From positions 33,004,001 through 33,068,000 of the forward strand of contig CM074857.1 in NCBI GenBank assembly GCA_037501455.1: 64,000 bases of DNA, in the 5' to 3' direction. Below, in pieces: positions 19,761-30,087 of the stretch. Both the position numbers and the translations under genes were made by a program. Under the pieces are notes generated by a model. The model was not told the origin of the DNA. It saw nothing but the letters and a program-made list of their open reading frames with translations, and did no database searches. The first letter of the stretch is position 1. Every line of letters begins with the position of its first letter. The stretch comes from Lantana camara (lineage: Eukaryota > Streptophyta > Magnoliopsida > Lamiales > Verbenaceae).

Positions 19761-19871
19761 TCGGCCTGCGTTGGTTCTTCGGATATTCCGTCTTTCGTTT
19801 TGAACTTGGTTCTCGATGAGATGATGTATTTTTGGCCGGTTTGGCTTGTCGTCAAAAAAAAAAAAAAAAAA

Positions 19872-20349
19872 GAAGAAAATAACTAATTGTCTATAGAAAA
19901 ATAAAACTATCACGAAATATGTCTTGTACAATATAAGAGAAATTGACATTGAAAAAAAATAATTAAAAATACCATATTCTTGATCGACGACGTTATTAAT
20001 TGAAGAGAAATTTATTGTAGTATTGCATTGAAATGCATCACCATTATCACGACCGCTAAATTTTGGGATGTTATGGTGTCAATCAGTTTCTCCTTGGAAA
20101 AAAACAAAATTGAAAGTTTTTGAAGAGAGTTTTGAAAGTAATGGAAAACACAAAAATGAGAGAATTCACATTAATAAATGAATAAATTATTCAAAATAAA
20201 AATGATAATGGTTAGCATTGAATAGAATACAAAGAGTTGCAAGAATCGGAAGAGTTGAGAAAATAAAATTGAATTTATTTAATAACATCAAATTAAATAA
20301 TTAAATTAAATTGAACTAAGAACCTATTGATTATTGATTTTGAGGTTAA
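19872..20349. other. AT-rich spacer, no gene seen
   Basis: Low-complexity AT-rich DNA between the LINE poly(A) end and the MITE. No coding or structural feature was recognised. Confidence 0.5.
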
Positions 20350-20720
20350 ATAAATTAAGGGAAAATATCATTTTTCGTCCTCTACAAATGTCATTTTTCG
20401 GTTTTGGTCCTGAACTTTTCACTTGTCTCATATTGCATCCTCTATGTTTCAAAAAATCTCAATTTTAGTCCTTTCACTAACTGACGTTAAATATTGGATG
20501 GAAAAAGGCGCGTGTCACTCACGCGCCACTCACATTCATTCGGGCGCGTGAGTGACACGCGCCTTTTTCTGTTAAAAAATTAATGTATGTTAGCTAAAGG
20601 ACTAAAATTGAGATTTTTGGAAACGTAGAGGATGCAATTTGAGACAAGTGAAAAGTTCAGGACCAAAACCGAAAAATGGTATTTGTAGAGGACTAAAAAT
20701 GATATTTTCTCATAAATTAA
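20350..20720. mobile_element. Mutator-type foldback MITE with 9-bp target duplication
   Basis: The 353-bp element (20359-20711) is flanked by the perfect duplication ATAAATTAA (20350-20358 and 20712-20720). Nearly the whole element is an inverted repeat: the left end GGGAAAATATCATTTTT matches the reverse complement of the right end GAGAAAATATCATTTTT, and similarity runs ~150 bp inward. The centre is a perfect 26-bp hairpin stem (20502-20527 with 20543-20568) with a 15-nt loop, made of GGCGCGTGTCACTCACGCGCC-like sequence. Long terminal inverted repeats with a 9-bp duplication point to a non-autonomous Mutator-like (MULE) element. It encodes nothing. Confidence 0.88.
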
Positions 20721-20771
20721 ATAGTTAAAATGGATAAGGAACAATTATGTCAATTCATAATGAAAGAAATA

Positions 20772-20983
20772 AGATCCACGCTTTTTTTTTTTGATCTCTC
20801 AGAGTTTCCCCCCACTTAATTGAGTGAAGGACTAATCTCCCGAGCTAGCTGAAGATGCTTATTGCGGGGACTTCTCCCAACGTAGTTTTTTACATTCACA
20901 AGGTTCGAACCCGAGACCTTGCTTAAGTGAACTCAAACACCAATCCACTTGAGCCAACTACCCGTTGGTAGATCCACGCTTTT
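20772..20983 (-). mobile_element. tRNA-derived SINE with 14-bp target duplication
   Basis: The unit 20782-20969 is flanked by AGATCCACGCTTTT at 20772 and 20970-20983, although the left copy merges into the tail. Read on the minus strand it has a pol III A box (TGGCTCAAGTGG, about 20945-20956), a B box (GGTTCGAACC, about 20901-20910) and a 3' oligo(A) tail (the T run at 20782-20792 on +). Size, internal promoter, tail and duplication together identify a SINE mobilised by LINE machinery. Confidence 0.85.
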
Positions 20984-21153
20984 ATAATAGTATAGATATA
21001 GATAAACATTTAATCATGCACTTCTTTTAGTCTCTCGTAGCTGCAAGATTCTTTTAATTAATATATAAGAGATTTATCTAATGTGTTTTGATTTGGTAAG
21101 AAGTTGCCAATCCTTGTCATTTCTGACATGTAATATCCTCCAGCTCTTTTTCC

Positions 21154-21498
21154 TCATTTTTCTTCAATATTTTGTTCAAGTTTTCCCTCTTTATTTTCTG
21201 CTTCAACTCTTCCTTCTTCACTCTTAGCCCATAAAATGCTATATAGGCCAATTACCAGCAAAATAGCTCCACACATACTACAAAACAAGAATCCAATTAA
21301 GTTTTAAATTCAAGATCAATGATATATAAGTTTTAGCTAAACTAACCTTCGCCAATGAAGAGTCTCACGGAACAATAAAGCCGAAAAAATAGCCCTAATT
21401 ATAAGTGCCAATGGACTGAAAATCACGGTAAATACAGGCCCTTTTTTCTCGACAACCCAAACTTGTAGCCAATAAGTAATGGCCGTGACAACCACTCC
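21154..21498 (-). CDS. WAT1-related (nodulin MtN21/EamA-like) transporter, last two exons only
   Basis: Two exons read on the minus strand: 21498-21347 (acceptor AG at 21500-21499, donor GT at 21346-21345) and 21277-21154 (acceptor TAG at 21280-21278, stop TGA at 21156-21154), joined across a 69-bp intron in the correct phase. The first encodes GVVVTAITYWLQVWVVEKKG, then GPVF-TVIFSPLALII and RETLHWR; the second continues GAILLVIGLYSILWAKSEEG and ends in an acidic tail. These are the signature of the second EamA domain's last three membrane helices in plant WAT1-related/UMAMIT transporters (drug/metabolite transporter superfamily, plasma membrane or tonoplast). Upstream exons are not found: copia C1 begins 175 bp beyond the first visible exon, within the preceding intron. 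Either the rest lies beyond the window past >40 kb of transposons, or the gene is truncated. Confidence 0.85.
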
Positions 21499-21672
21499 CT
21501 ATATAAGTATATATATACACAAAATTAAAAGCACATGTAAATACGTGGTATGCGCGGCGGTGGAGCTGCATATAATTCTATTAGGAAGTGTTTGGTAGCC
21601 TCCCCATGTTTATAACACTTAATATCGGGCTTACTAAGGCATATTAGCACAGAATTTCAATGTACTAATTTT

Positions 21673-22384
21673 TGTTGGGTCCAGCCCAAGGATTTCTTTG
21701 GCCCAATAAATTAGAGCCCAAATTAATTCTTTGTCAGCCCAAGGTTTAAGCCCATGAAAAGAATAGGGTTATATTTATTTCTCTTTGGAGCAAGGCGCAG
21801 CAGCTCGGCAAAATTGAAAAAGGAACAAAACATTTTTTTTTTACAAATTTTCTGCACAAGTTTGAGAGGCGGCAGGTTCATCAAGCGAGCGATCGGGTCG
21901 TCGTTTATGGTCGGATTTTGGTGAAATTTTAACAGCACGTTCCCAACACATCTATCTTCAATCTGAACGGTGGAGATCGGATTTCGAGCACCGTAGGTCA
22001 GTTTTTTTTTGTGTGAACAGTAACACAAAATTTTGGCCTATTTTGTGTTCTTATTATTTTGTGATTCTTATTGGATATTTTGGAGAATTGGTTTGTTCGG
22101 ATTTAGAATAGCTTTTGTTGGTGTTGGAACTATTGTATTTGTGCCTCGTATTTATAGTGGAGATTTATTTTGGGTCTCATAGGCCCCGTGGTTTTTACTC
22201 TTCGTTTTGAAGGGGTTTTCCACGTTAAAATCGCGTGTCTCTATTATTGTTGATTGATTTGATTATTTCATATCCGTTGACACATTTGGTAAATTACTTG
22301 GTTGAATATTTGCTGGGTATTTGGAAAGGAGAAGGTTGATTTCTGCTGCGTGTATTCGCTTTGTTTGATATCCCTTTCCCAACA
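21673..22384 (+). repeat. 5' LTR of C1
   Basis: It starts TGTTGGGTCCAGCCC and ends CCTTTCCCAACA, with terminal TGTTGG/CCAACA inverted repeats. It matches 26452-27160. Confidence 0.9.
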
Positions 22385-22387
22385 GAG

Positions 22388-22400
22388 TGGTATCAGAGCC
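22388..22400 (+). other. Primer binding site of C1 (tRNA-iMet type)
   Basis: TGGTATCAGAGCC, the standard complement of the 3' end of plant initiator tRNA-Met, begins 3 nt after the LTR. Confidence 0.9.
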
Positions 22401-22426
22401 ACATTGGTTCTATTACCGGTGTGGCC

Positions 22427-23212
22427 ATGGATATAAATACGAATAGGATGATTACTTTGAATGAATTAAATTATCATCTATGGAGTAATAAGATGAAAGA
22501 TCTCCTATTTGTGAAAGCTTTACACTTGCCTGTTTTTGCGACTCAAAAGCCCGAATCTAAAACTGATGAGGAATGGGATTTTGAGCCCAGACAAGTTTGT
22601 GGATTTATTAGACAGTTTGTTGAGGAGAATGTTTACAATCATATTCAACACGAGACACATGCGAGAAGTTTGTGGGAGAAGTTGCAAAATTTGTATGCAT
22701 CTAAGACTGGAAATAATAAGTTGTTTTTGCTTAAAAAGATGATGCAGCTGAAATACAAAGAAGGGACTTCTATTGCTGATCACTTGAATGAGTTTCAAGG
22801 TGTTCTTGATCAGTTGACAGGTATGGGCATTAAATTTGACGATGAAATTATCGGACTTTGGATTCTTGCCACTTTGCCTGATTCTTGGGAAACCTTTCGT
22901 GTTTCTCTTGTGAACTCTTCGTCTGATGGTGGTGTAACCGTTGAGCTTGTGAAGAGTAGTGTCTTGAATGAAGAGATGAGACGAAAAACTCAACATTCGT
23001 CTTAGCCGGAGTTGTTGGTTTCAGAAAATAGGGAGAGAAGCCAACATAAATACGAAAAAGGTAGAAGTAAAAGTCGAAGCAAGTCGAGGTCAAGATGGAA
23101 AGAGTTTAAGTGCGATCATTGCGGTGCACCTGGTCATATTAAGAAATATTGTTTCATATTGAAGAGAGAGCGCAAAGCTAATCGTGATAGGCACGATAAG
23201 AAAAACCAGTAA
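22427..23212 (+). pseudogene. C1 gag region
   Basis: From the ATG at 22427 the frame encodes a copia gag (UBN2-like: LNYHLWSNKMKDLLF, QVCGFIRQFVEENVYNHI, LLKKMMQLKYKEG, LNEEMRRK), followed by an arginine/serine-rich stretch and a CCHC zinc knuckle (CDHCGAPGHIKKYC, 23113-23154) that would bind the element RNA. In-frame TAG (23003-23005) and TAA (23210-23212) interrupt it. Confidence 0.88.
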
Positions 23213-26200
23213 AATAATGATCGTGTTGCTGCTACCACTTCCAATGATGATCTTATTCTTGCTTATGATGATAATGTCATTGTCGTTGCCAATGATGAAT
23301 CCAGTTGGGTGGTCGATAGTGGTGCTTCATTTCATGTGACATCGAGGAAAGATTTCTTCACTTCTTACACTTCCGGTGATTTTGGAGTTTTGAAGATGGG
23401 AAATGATACGGTGGTACCTATAGTAGGCACTGGAACTATTTGTTTGAAGACCAATTGTGGAACAAATTTGGTGCTTAATGATGTCAAGCATGCACCTAGT
23501 GTTCGCTTGCATTTGATCTCAACTAGGAGGCTTGATGATGATGGCTATTGTAACTTCTTTGGTAATGGCCAGTGGAAACTCACGAAAGGGAATCTGATTG
23601 TGGCCCGAGGTGATAAATTCCATAATTTATATAAGATGAATGCTTCCATTTGTGTGAGCTCAGTTAATGCAGTAGAGAATGACAACCTTTCAGAGTTATG
23701 GCACAAGAGGCTTAGTCATATTAGTGAAAAGGGACTCGATTGTTTGGCCAAGAAGAATTTGTTGTCAGGGTTGAAAGCTACAAAGTTGAGAAGATGTGTT
23801 CACTGTTTGGCCGGGAAACAAAAACGAGTTTCATTCAAGAGTCATCCCCCTTCAAGAAAGACAGAGCTGCTTGAATTGGTACACTCAGATGTTTGTGGAC
23901 CAATGAAGGTACGAACCCATCGTGGTGCACTTTATTTTGTCACCTTTATTGTTGACTGTTCAAGAAAGTTGTGGGTTTATGTCTTGAAAACCAAAGATCA
24001 GGTACTTGATGTGTTTAAAGTTTTTCAAGCATCAGTTGAAAGAGAAACTGGTAAGAAGTTGGAATGTATTCGCACTGATAATGGTGACGAGTATTGTGGC
24101 CCATTTGACTTATATTGCAGAGATCAGGGCATTCGACATCAGAAGACGCCTCCTCAGACCCCTCAGTTAAATGGCTTGGCAGAAAGAATGAATAGGACCT
24201 TAGTTGAGAGGGTCAGATGTTTGCTTTCAGAAGCAAAGCTATCTAAATCCTTTTGGGGTGAGGCTTTACTTACTGCTGCTCATGTAATCAATTTATCTCC
24301 TTCTGTTGCATTGCAGACTGATGTGCCTAATAGGGTATGGTATGGAAAAAATGTCTCCTATGGTTATTTACGCGTGTTTGGTTGTAAAGCTTTTGTGCAT
24401 ATACCTAAGGATGAGCGGTCTAAGTTAGACACCAAAGCGAGGGAATGTATATTCCTTGGGTATGGCAGGATGAATTTGGTTACAGGTTCTATGATCCAGT
24501 TGAAAAGAAGCTTGTCAGAAGTCATGATGCAGTCTTCATGGAAGACCAAACCATTGAAGACATTGGTAAATCAAGTAATTTGGAGTCTTCAAGTGGTGAT
24601 GACTTGATTGATTTGGATCCGAAACCTATTACTAGCTCTCCTGATGCAGTTGATTTTAACAATTAGAATAATGTGGAGACAGAGGTTGATCATGATCACG
24701 TTGAGGAAAATCATGAAATTGAATATAGAGAAGATACTCCAATTATTGAGCAACCCGAAATCCAGCTAAGAAGATCTACCAGAAATAGAATGCAGTCTGG
24801 TAAGTACCCGTCTAGTGAGTATGTTCTTTTAACAGATGGAGGAGAACCTGATTGTTATGAGGAGGCCATGGAGAGTGAACTCAAGGAGAAATGGTTTGAA
24901 GCAATGAGAGAGGAAATGAAATCCTTATATGACAATCACACTTTTGATCTTGTCAAGTTACCCGAAGGCAAAAGGGCTCTGAAAAACCGATGGGTTTATC
25001 GGGTGAAACAAGAAGAGAATACTTCACAACCACGAAAGAAAGCCAGATTAGTTGTTAAAGGCTTCAGTCAAAAGAAAGGGATTGATTTTGAAGAGATTTT
25101 CTCACCTGTTGTGAAAATGTCATCAATCCGTCTTGTTTTGGGCTTAGCAGCTAGTCTTGATTTAGAAGTTGAACAGATGGATGTGAAGACTGCTTTTCTC
25201 CACGGTGATTTGGAGGAAGAAATTTATATAGAGCAGCTAGAGGGTTTCGTTATCAAAGGGAAAGAGAATTTCATCTGCAGATTGAGAAAAAGCTTGTACG
25301 GTCTGAAACAAGCTCCTAGGCAGTGGTATAAGAAGTTTGAGTCAGTTATGCTTCAACAGGGTTATGTGAAGACTACTGGTGACCACTACGTATTTGTTCA
25401 GAAATTCTCTGATGATGATTTTGTCATTTTATTGCTTTATGTTGATGATATGCTCATTATTGGTCATAGTGCCGCTAGAATTAGCATACTGAAGAAAGAG
25501 TTGAGCAGATCTTTTGCCATGAAAGATTTGGGACCAGCGAAGCACATTCTTGGTATGAGAATTTCGCATGATAGAAATGCCAAGAAGTTATGGCTGTCTC
25601 AAGAGAAGTATATTGAAAAGGTTATTCAAAGGTTTCACATGGATAATGCTAAAACTGTAAGTACTCCTCTTGATGGACATTTTAAGCTGAGTAATGCACA
25701 GTCTCCTTCTACTGAGGAAGATAAGAAGGATATGCAAGGTGTCCCCTATGCATCAGCCGTTGAAAGTTTAATGTACGCTATGGTTTGTACAAGACCAGAT
25801 TTGGCTTATGCAGTTGGCAAAGTTAGTAGATTTCTCTCAAATCCAGGTAGAGAGCATTGGAATGCTGTGAAATGGATTATGAGATATCTCCGTGGTACTA
25901 CAAATTTGAAACTTTGTTTTGGGTCTGAAAAACCGATGTTGTTTGGGTATACAGATTCAGATTTGGCTGGAGATTTGGATTCGAGAAAGTCCACTTCCGG
26001 TTATTTGATTACATTTGCAGGGGGAGCAGTGGCGTGACAATCTAGACTGCAAAAATGTGTTGCTTTGTCCACTACAGAAGCCGAGTTTAGTGCAGCCACT
26101 GAAGCATGCAAAGAATTAATTTGGATGAAGTTGTTTATTCATGAACTTGGATTTTCACAACCGAGGTACGTCTTGTTTTGTGATAATCAGAGTGCAATCC

Positions 26201-26402
26201 ATCTCAGTAAGAATCCGAGTTTTCATGGTAAATCGAAGCATATTGATGTGAGATATCATTGGATTTGAGATGTTTTGAATTCCAAGTTGATTGAACTTGA
26301 AAAGATTCATACTGATTACAATGGTGCTGATATGATGACAAAGGTGGTGAGCCGTGGGAAACTTGAGTTTTGTGCCGGGTTGGCCGGTCTCAAGTTTAAC
26401 TG
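23213..26402 (+). pseudogene. C1 pol region: protease, integrase, reverse transcriptase, RNase H
   Basis: Copia order: aspartic protease (VVDSGASFHVT, ~23309), GAG-pre-integrase (ELWHKRLSHISEKGL, then CVHCLAGKQ), integrase core (LVHSDVCGPM, CIRTDNGDEY, NGLAERMNRTL), RVT_2 (NRWVYRVKQEE, QMDVKTAFLHGDL, LLYVDDMLIIG) and RNase H (YTDSDLAGDLD, TTEAEFSAATEA, CDNQSAIHLS). Lesions: a frameshift between about 24440 and 24480, TAG at 24664-24666, TGA at 26035-26037 and TGA at 26266-26268. The last readable residues run to about 26402. It cannot make a complete polyprotein. Confidence 0.88.
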
Positions 26403-26438
26403 ATTATACTGTGTTATGTCTCCCTCGTCACATGGGCT

Positions 26439-26451
26439 GGAGGGAGAGATT
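26439..26451 (+). other. Polypurine tract of C1
   Basis: GGAGGGAGAGATT lies directly before the 3' LTR start at 26452. Confidence 0.8.
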
Positions 26452-27160
26452 TGTTGGGTCCAGCCCAAGGATTTCTTTGGCCCAATAAATTAGAGCACAA
26501 GTTAATTCTTTGTCAGCCCAAGGTTTAAGCCCATGAAAAGAATAGGGTCATATTTATTTCTCTTTGGAGCAAGGCGCAGCAGCTCGGCAGAATTGAAAAA
26601 GGAACAGAGCATTTTTTTCACAAATTTTCTGCACAAGTTTGAGAGGCGGCAGGTTCATCAAGCGAGCGATCGGGTGGTCGTTTGTGGTCGGATTTTGGTG
26701 AAATTTTAACAGCACGTTCTCAACACATCTATCTTCAATCTGAACGGTGGAGATCGGATTTCGAGCACCGTAGGTCAGTTTTTTTCGTGTGAACAATAAC
26801 ACGAATTTTTGGCCTATTTTGTGTTCTTATTATTTTGTGATTCTTATTGGATATTTTGGAGAATCGGTTTGTTCGGATTTAGAATAGCTTTTGTTGGTGT
26901 TGGAACTATTGTATTTGTGCCTCGTATTTATAGTGGAGATTTATTTTGGGTCTCATAGGCCCCGTGGTTTTTACTCTTCATTTTGAAGGGGTTTTCCACA
27001 TTAAAATCGCTTGTCTCTATTGTTGTTGATTGATTTGATTATTTCATATCCGTTGGCACATTTGGTAAATTACTTGGTTGAATATTTGCTGGGTATTTGG
27101 AAAGGAGAAGCTTGATTTCCGCTGCGTGTATTCGCTTTTTTTGATATCCCTTTCCCAACA
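26452..27160 (+). repeat. 3' LTR of C1
   Basis: This 709-bp copy of 21673-22384 is followed by the target duplication ATTTT. Confidence 0.9.
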
Positions 27161-27239
27161 ATTTTCTGTTTGGTAACCATTTGTGGGCTTAAAATAACCT
27201 TATACCTCATACCCAATTTTGTGTTTGATAAGTTTCAGT

Positions 27240-28670
27240 AACACTTTTAGGGGTGTTCAAGAAAACCGAAAACCGAACCGAACCGACCGAGGAGTGTTCG
27301 GTTCGATTTTCGGTTTGGCCGTTTTAGTTTTTCGGTTTTTTCGGTTCGGTTTAACGGTTAAACCGAACCGAACCGAAAACCGAACCAATAATAAGTTTTT
27401 TTTTTTTAAATAATTTTATATGTAATGAAATTATGAAAAGTTAAGAAACGTGTTTACGTTTTTGGGAATTAAGATTACATATCAAAATTTTCATTACTCC
27501 AGATCCCAGAAATTTTGCCAAGCCTGTCAAACCCTAGTTTCCTTTTCAGTTTTCCCAAATCGCATCCGCTGCTCCGCATCTCCAGAGTCCAGACTCCAGT
27601 TTCAAAGTCACGCGACGTCGGCAACGGCGACGGCGACGAGGCGACAACGAAGACGTCCTTCTTCTCCGACGCACTGCCAAATTGAGAAGTCTGGAAACCA
27701 GGCTAATCCGAGCCTCATCCCGCTCCTTGAGTCCTTGTTGTAAGTCTACATATGCTTTTCGATTTTTGCTTAAAATGATAGGGTTTGAAAGATAAGATAT
27801 AATTGAATTGTGTATTTAAGTGATTTTTGGATTTTTTTTTTTTTTTTTTTTTTTTATGTTTCTAAATGTTTTGGCTGTGCTTGAACAGGGGAATCTTGGA
27901 TCGATCTTCAGCTCTAAAGCACGGACACGCCTAAAAAATGGCCCGTGCAGTGTCCGACACGGCTGAAGGAGTGTCCGAAAAAAAAAAAAAAAAAATTTGG
28001 GACACGGTGTCGGACACGGCGAGGTGGAGTGTTCGACACGGCGGGGCAAATTTGATCATTTTTTTATGCTTTTTTTAATATTTTTTGAATTTTTTGGAGA
28101 GAAAATTTAAATAACAAAACTTATTTTAGTTTTTAATATTATATATTTTTATAAATATTATATGTTAAATAGATTATACTTATAAAATATTTTTATTTAT
28201 ATATAAAATATATTTATTTATATAAAATATAGCCGTGTCGGAGCCGTGTCGTGTCCTAAAATTTTAAAAAAATCCGTGTCGCCGTATCCGTGTCCGTGCA
28301 ACATAGATCTTTAGTTTTCACTAAGGGCGACTTGAAGGAAGTCAGTAAGGAGGTTGGGAGTTTGAACTTTCTTAGATGGTTTCTGTAATGTCGCAAATGT
28401 CATGGTCTGTAATGTTTGGTTCTGGAGACTGTAATCTCAAATGTTTTATATTAATTTTTCTTTTTTTTTTTAAATTAATATTTGAGATTCGGTTTTTGGG
28501 CCGAAAACCGAAACCGAACCGAAAATGTTCGGTTAAAACCGAATCGAACCGAACCGAACATGATTCGGTTCGGTTTCGGTTTAGGTTTTTTGAAAACCGA
28601 AGTTTCGGTTAACCAAATCGAAACTTCGGTTCGACCGAAAAACCGAACCGTGAACACCCCTAAACACTTT
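27240..28670. mobile_element. hAT-1: non-autonomous hAT-like element with gene-like interior
   Basis: The 1415-bp element (27248-28662) is flanked by the perfect 8-bp duplication AACACTTT (27240-27247 and 28663-28670). Termini: TAGGGGTGTTCA ... TGAACACCCCTA, followed inward by degenerate CGGTTCGGTT/ACCGAACCGA repeats forming a long imperfect inverted repeat. Both features fit the hAT superfamily. The interior has no transposase. It holds a GC-richer, gene-like segment (about 27520-27740) ending in a GTAAGT donor, later an acceptor-like TTGAACAG near 27888, and a nested second element (27912-28306). Confidence 0.85.
27904..28314. mobile_element. Nested hAT-like element inside hAT-1
   Basis: A 395-bp element (27912-28306) has ends containing GCACGGACACG and CGTGTCCGTGC. 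Subterminal GACACGG/CCGTGTC motifs are repeated at both sides of an AT-rich core. The flanks ATCTTCAG (27904-27911) and ATCTTTAG (28307-28314) match at 7 of 8 bases, consistent with an old 8-bp duplication. It encodes nothing. The exact ends are less certain than for hAT-1. Confidence 0.6.
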
Positions 28671-29919
28671 CTATCTATTATTTTACCAATTTACCCTTAC
28701 TGCCTTACAGCAGCATAAAAGGGCCCAAAACCCTATGGTCCAATTTGTCAGTTCTTCTGGTCAATGTTTTAAGAACCGGACCGGATCGGATGGTCCGACC
28801 ACTAGAACCATCGACCGGTTCAAGGAACGGTCCAGTTAACCCCCCAAAACCGGACAAGACTCAAAACCATGATATTTTAAGAGAATCGTTCAAAACCGCG
28901 GTTCGACCGGTAAAACCGGCGAACCATCCTGGGTCAAGTGAACCATTCGATTTTTTAAAAAACAATAAATTGATAAAATTAAACTCCAATTTCTCTAATT
29001 TTCTATATTTTTCTCCACCATTTCTATATGTTTTCTGCAACCACTTCTTCAAAACTAATGTATTATGTATTTTTCATTTAATTTGGGATGATTATTTTCT
29101 TGCCTCGGACTTTTGAACTTTAAATGTTCATGTTACGAATCATGAATTATGAATTTATGTTTTATTTTAGTTCATAATCTTTGGTTTTTTATTCGTTGTA
29201 ATATTCTTATATTTGCATATTATATTTGTATATAAATTGAGAAAAACCAAAGATACGTAATATTTACTACAATGTAATATTTAAAAGAATAGGGACCAAC
29301 TTGTAATTAGGTTAAACCTGATGGTAGTTGGACGTAATTATCCCAAAAAGATATGCCACAAAATTCATTTGCATAGTTTGAAGTTCCATGCAATCACAGC
29401 CCAAAGAATCCCTTTTCTTTTTAGGTTCAAATTAAACATTGATGGAGAGATCGCTTGTTCTAGAAATGGCCATTAATCAATATAAATTTGGAACCTAGAA
29501 AAGGTCATCATCCCACAAAAATTTCCATAATCCAGTATCAACCCAACTTGATCCTTGAAAAGTCCCCCTTAGCCTGCACCAAAAGGAAAGGAAAAGATTA
29601 GCAATTTAAGAATATAATGTAATCACAGTTATTTATTTTGTCTTTGTGAAGCTTGGTAAACCACATTTGTCTATTCGGATCATTCATTTTGACATTTCCT
29701 CTATCTCCGAGCTCTTCATATCGATGGGCATTTTAGTCTTACGCGCTTTATTATCATTAGACCGACACAAAAAAGTGGCAAGATTTGAACCTTGACATGC
29801 GTGGAATGTGATTAAACCTTCTACCTTCTGGTAAATATTCTAAACGGGTTGGATTCAAATATCTGAAGGGATTTCTCTAAAGGGGATCAATATACATTCT
29901 AATTGCAAATGCTAAAGAA
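28671..29919. other. Spacer with a one-ended hAT MITE fragment (28762-28950)
   Basis: From 28762 the sequence CAATGTTTTAAGAACCGG followed by GGACCGG- and CGACCGGTT-type repeats resembles the left end of the hAT MITE at 62973. No matching right end was found, so it is a fragment. The rest is AT-rich DNA without a supported gene. Confidence 0.5.
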
Positions 29920-30074
29920 TGTGAGAATTATTTATCATGTTAATTGATAGACATAAGACTCGTCCTGTATAGGCATAGGACTCTTGTCCTGATAGTTTTC
30001 TGCTTATGTTGTGCCTATATATCGTAAACTCTTGGTGATTAATAATACAAACTAAATTCCTCCAAATTTTCACA
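29920..30074 (+). repeat. 5' LTR of C0
   Basis: The 155-bp repeat starts TGTGAGAATT and ends AATTTTCACA (terminal TGTGA/TCACA inverted repeat). It contains TATATAT near 30016 and directly precedes a primer-site-like sequence. The partner LTR is outside the window. Confidence 0.7.
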
Positions 30075-30087
30075 TGGTATCCAGCGG
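30075..30087 (+). other. Degraded primer binding site of C0
   Basis: TGGTATCCAGCGG differs from the tRNA-iMet site TGGTATCAGAGC by a few bases, as expected in an old element. Confidence 0.6.

Larger units (their letters stand above)
17150..19871 (+). mobile_element. 5'-truncated, dead L1-type LINE
   Basis: The remnant holds the reverse transcriptase, the cysteine-rich zf-RVT region and a C-terminal RNase H, and ends in a poly(A) run (19855-19871), as expected for a target-primed retroposon. ORF1 and the endonuclease are missing, so it was truncated at insertion. LINE-like coding similarity begins about 17150-17165. I could not find a convincing target duplication, so the left edge is approximate. 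Confidence 0.88.
21668..27165 (+). mobile_element. Element C1: decayed full-length Ty1/copia retrotransposon
   Basis: The element spans 21673-27160 between copies of the 5-bp duplication ATTTT (21668-21672 and 27161-27165). It has 712- and 709-bp LTRs, a tRNA-iMet primer site, one gag-pol frame with several lesions, and a polypurine tract. The LTRs differ at numerous positions and short indels (a few percent by eye), so it is clearly older than elements B and C3. It sits in an intron-side flank of the WAT1-related gene, in the opposite orientation. Confidence 0.92.

Noticed and set aside
27450..27743. 97-codon frame in hAT-1
   Set aside because: Low-complexity arginine/serine-rich end and no clear start. 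More likely part of a captured leader or exon than a protein gene of its own.
28762..28960. A complete hAT MITE
   Set aside because: Only the left terminus is recognisable, with no inverse end or 8-bp duplication, so it was recorded as a fragment.
29480..29590. Possible minus-strand exon with a TTTTGGTGCAG acceptor near 29580
   Set aside because: Only one short open reading (about 25 codons) follows, I recognise no family, and no partner exon is visible.
29770..29810. B-box-like GGTTCAAATC on the minus strand suggesting a tRNA or SINE
   Set aside because: No A box at a suitable distance, no cloverleaf, no tail or duplication.
27166..29919. Search for the missing upstream exons of the WAT1-related gene
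   Set aside because: No EamA-like membrane-helix sequence with splice sites was found on the minus strand in the non-transposon DNA here.
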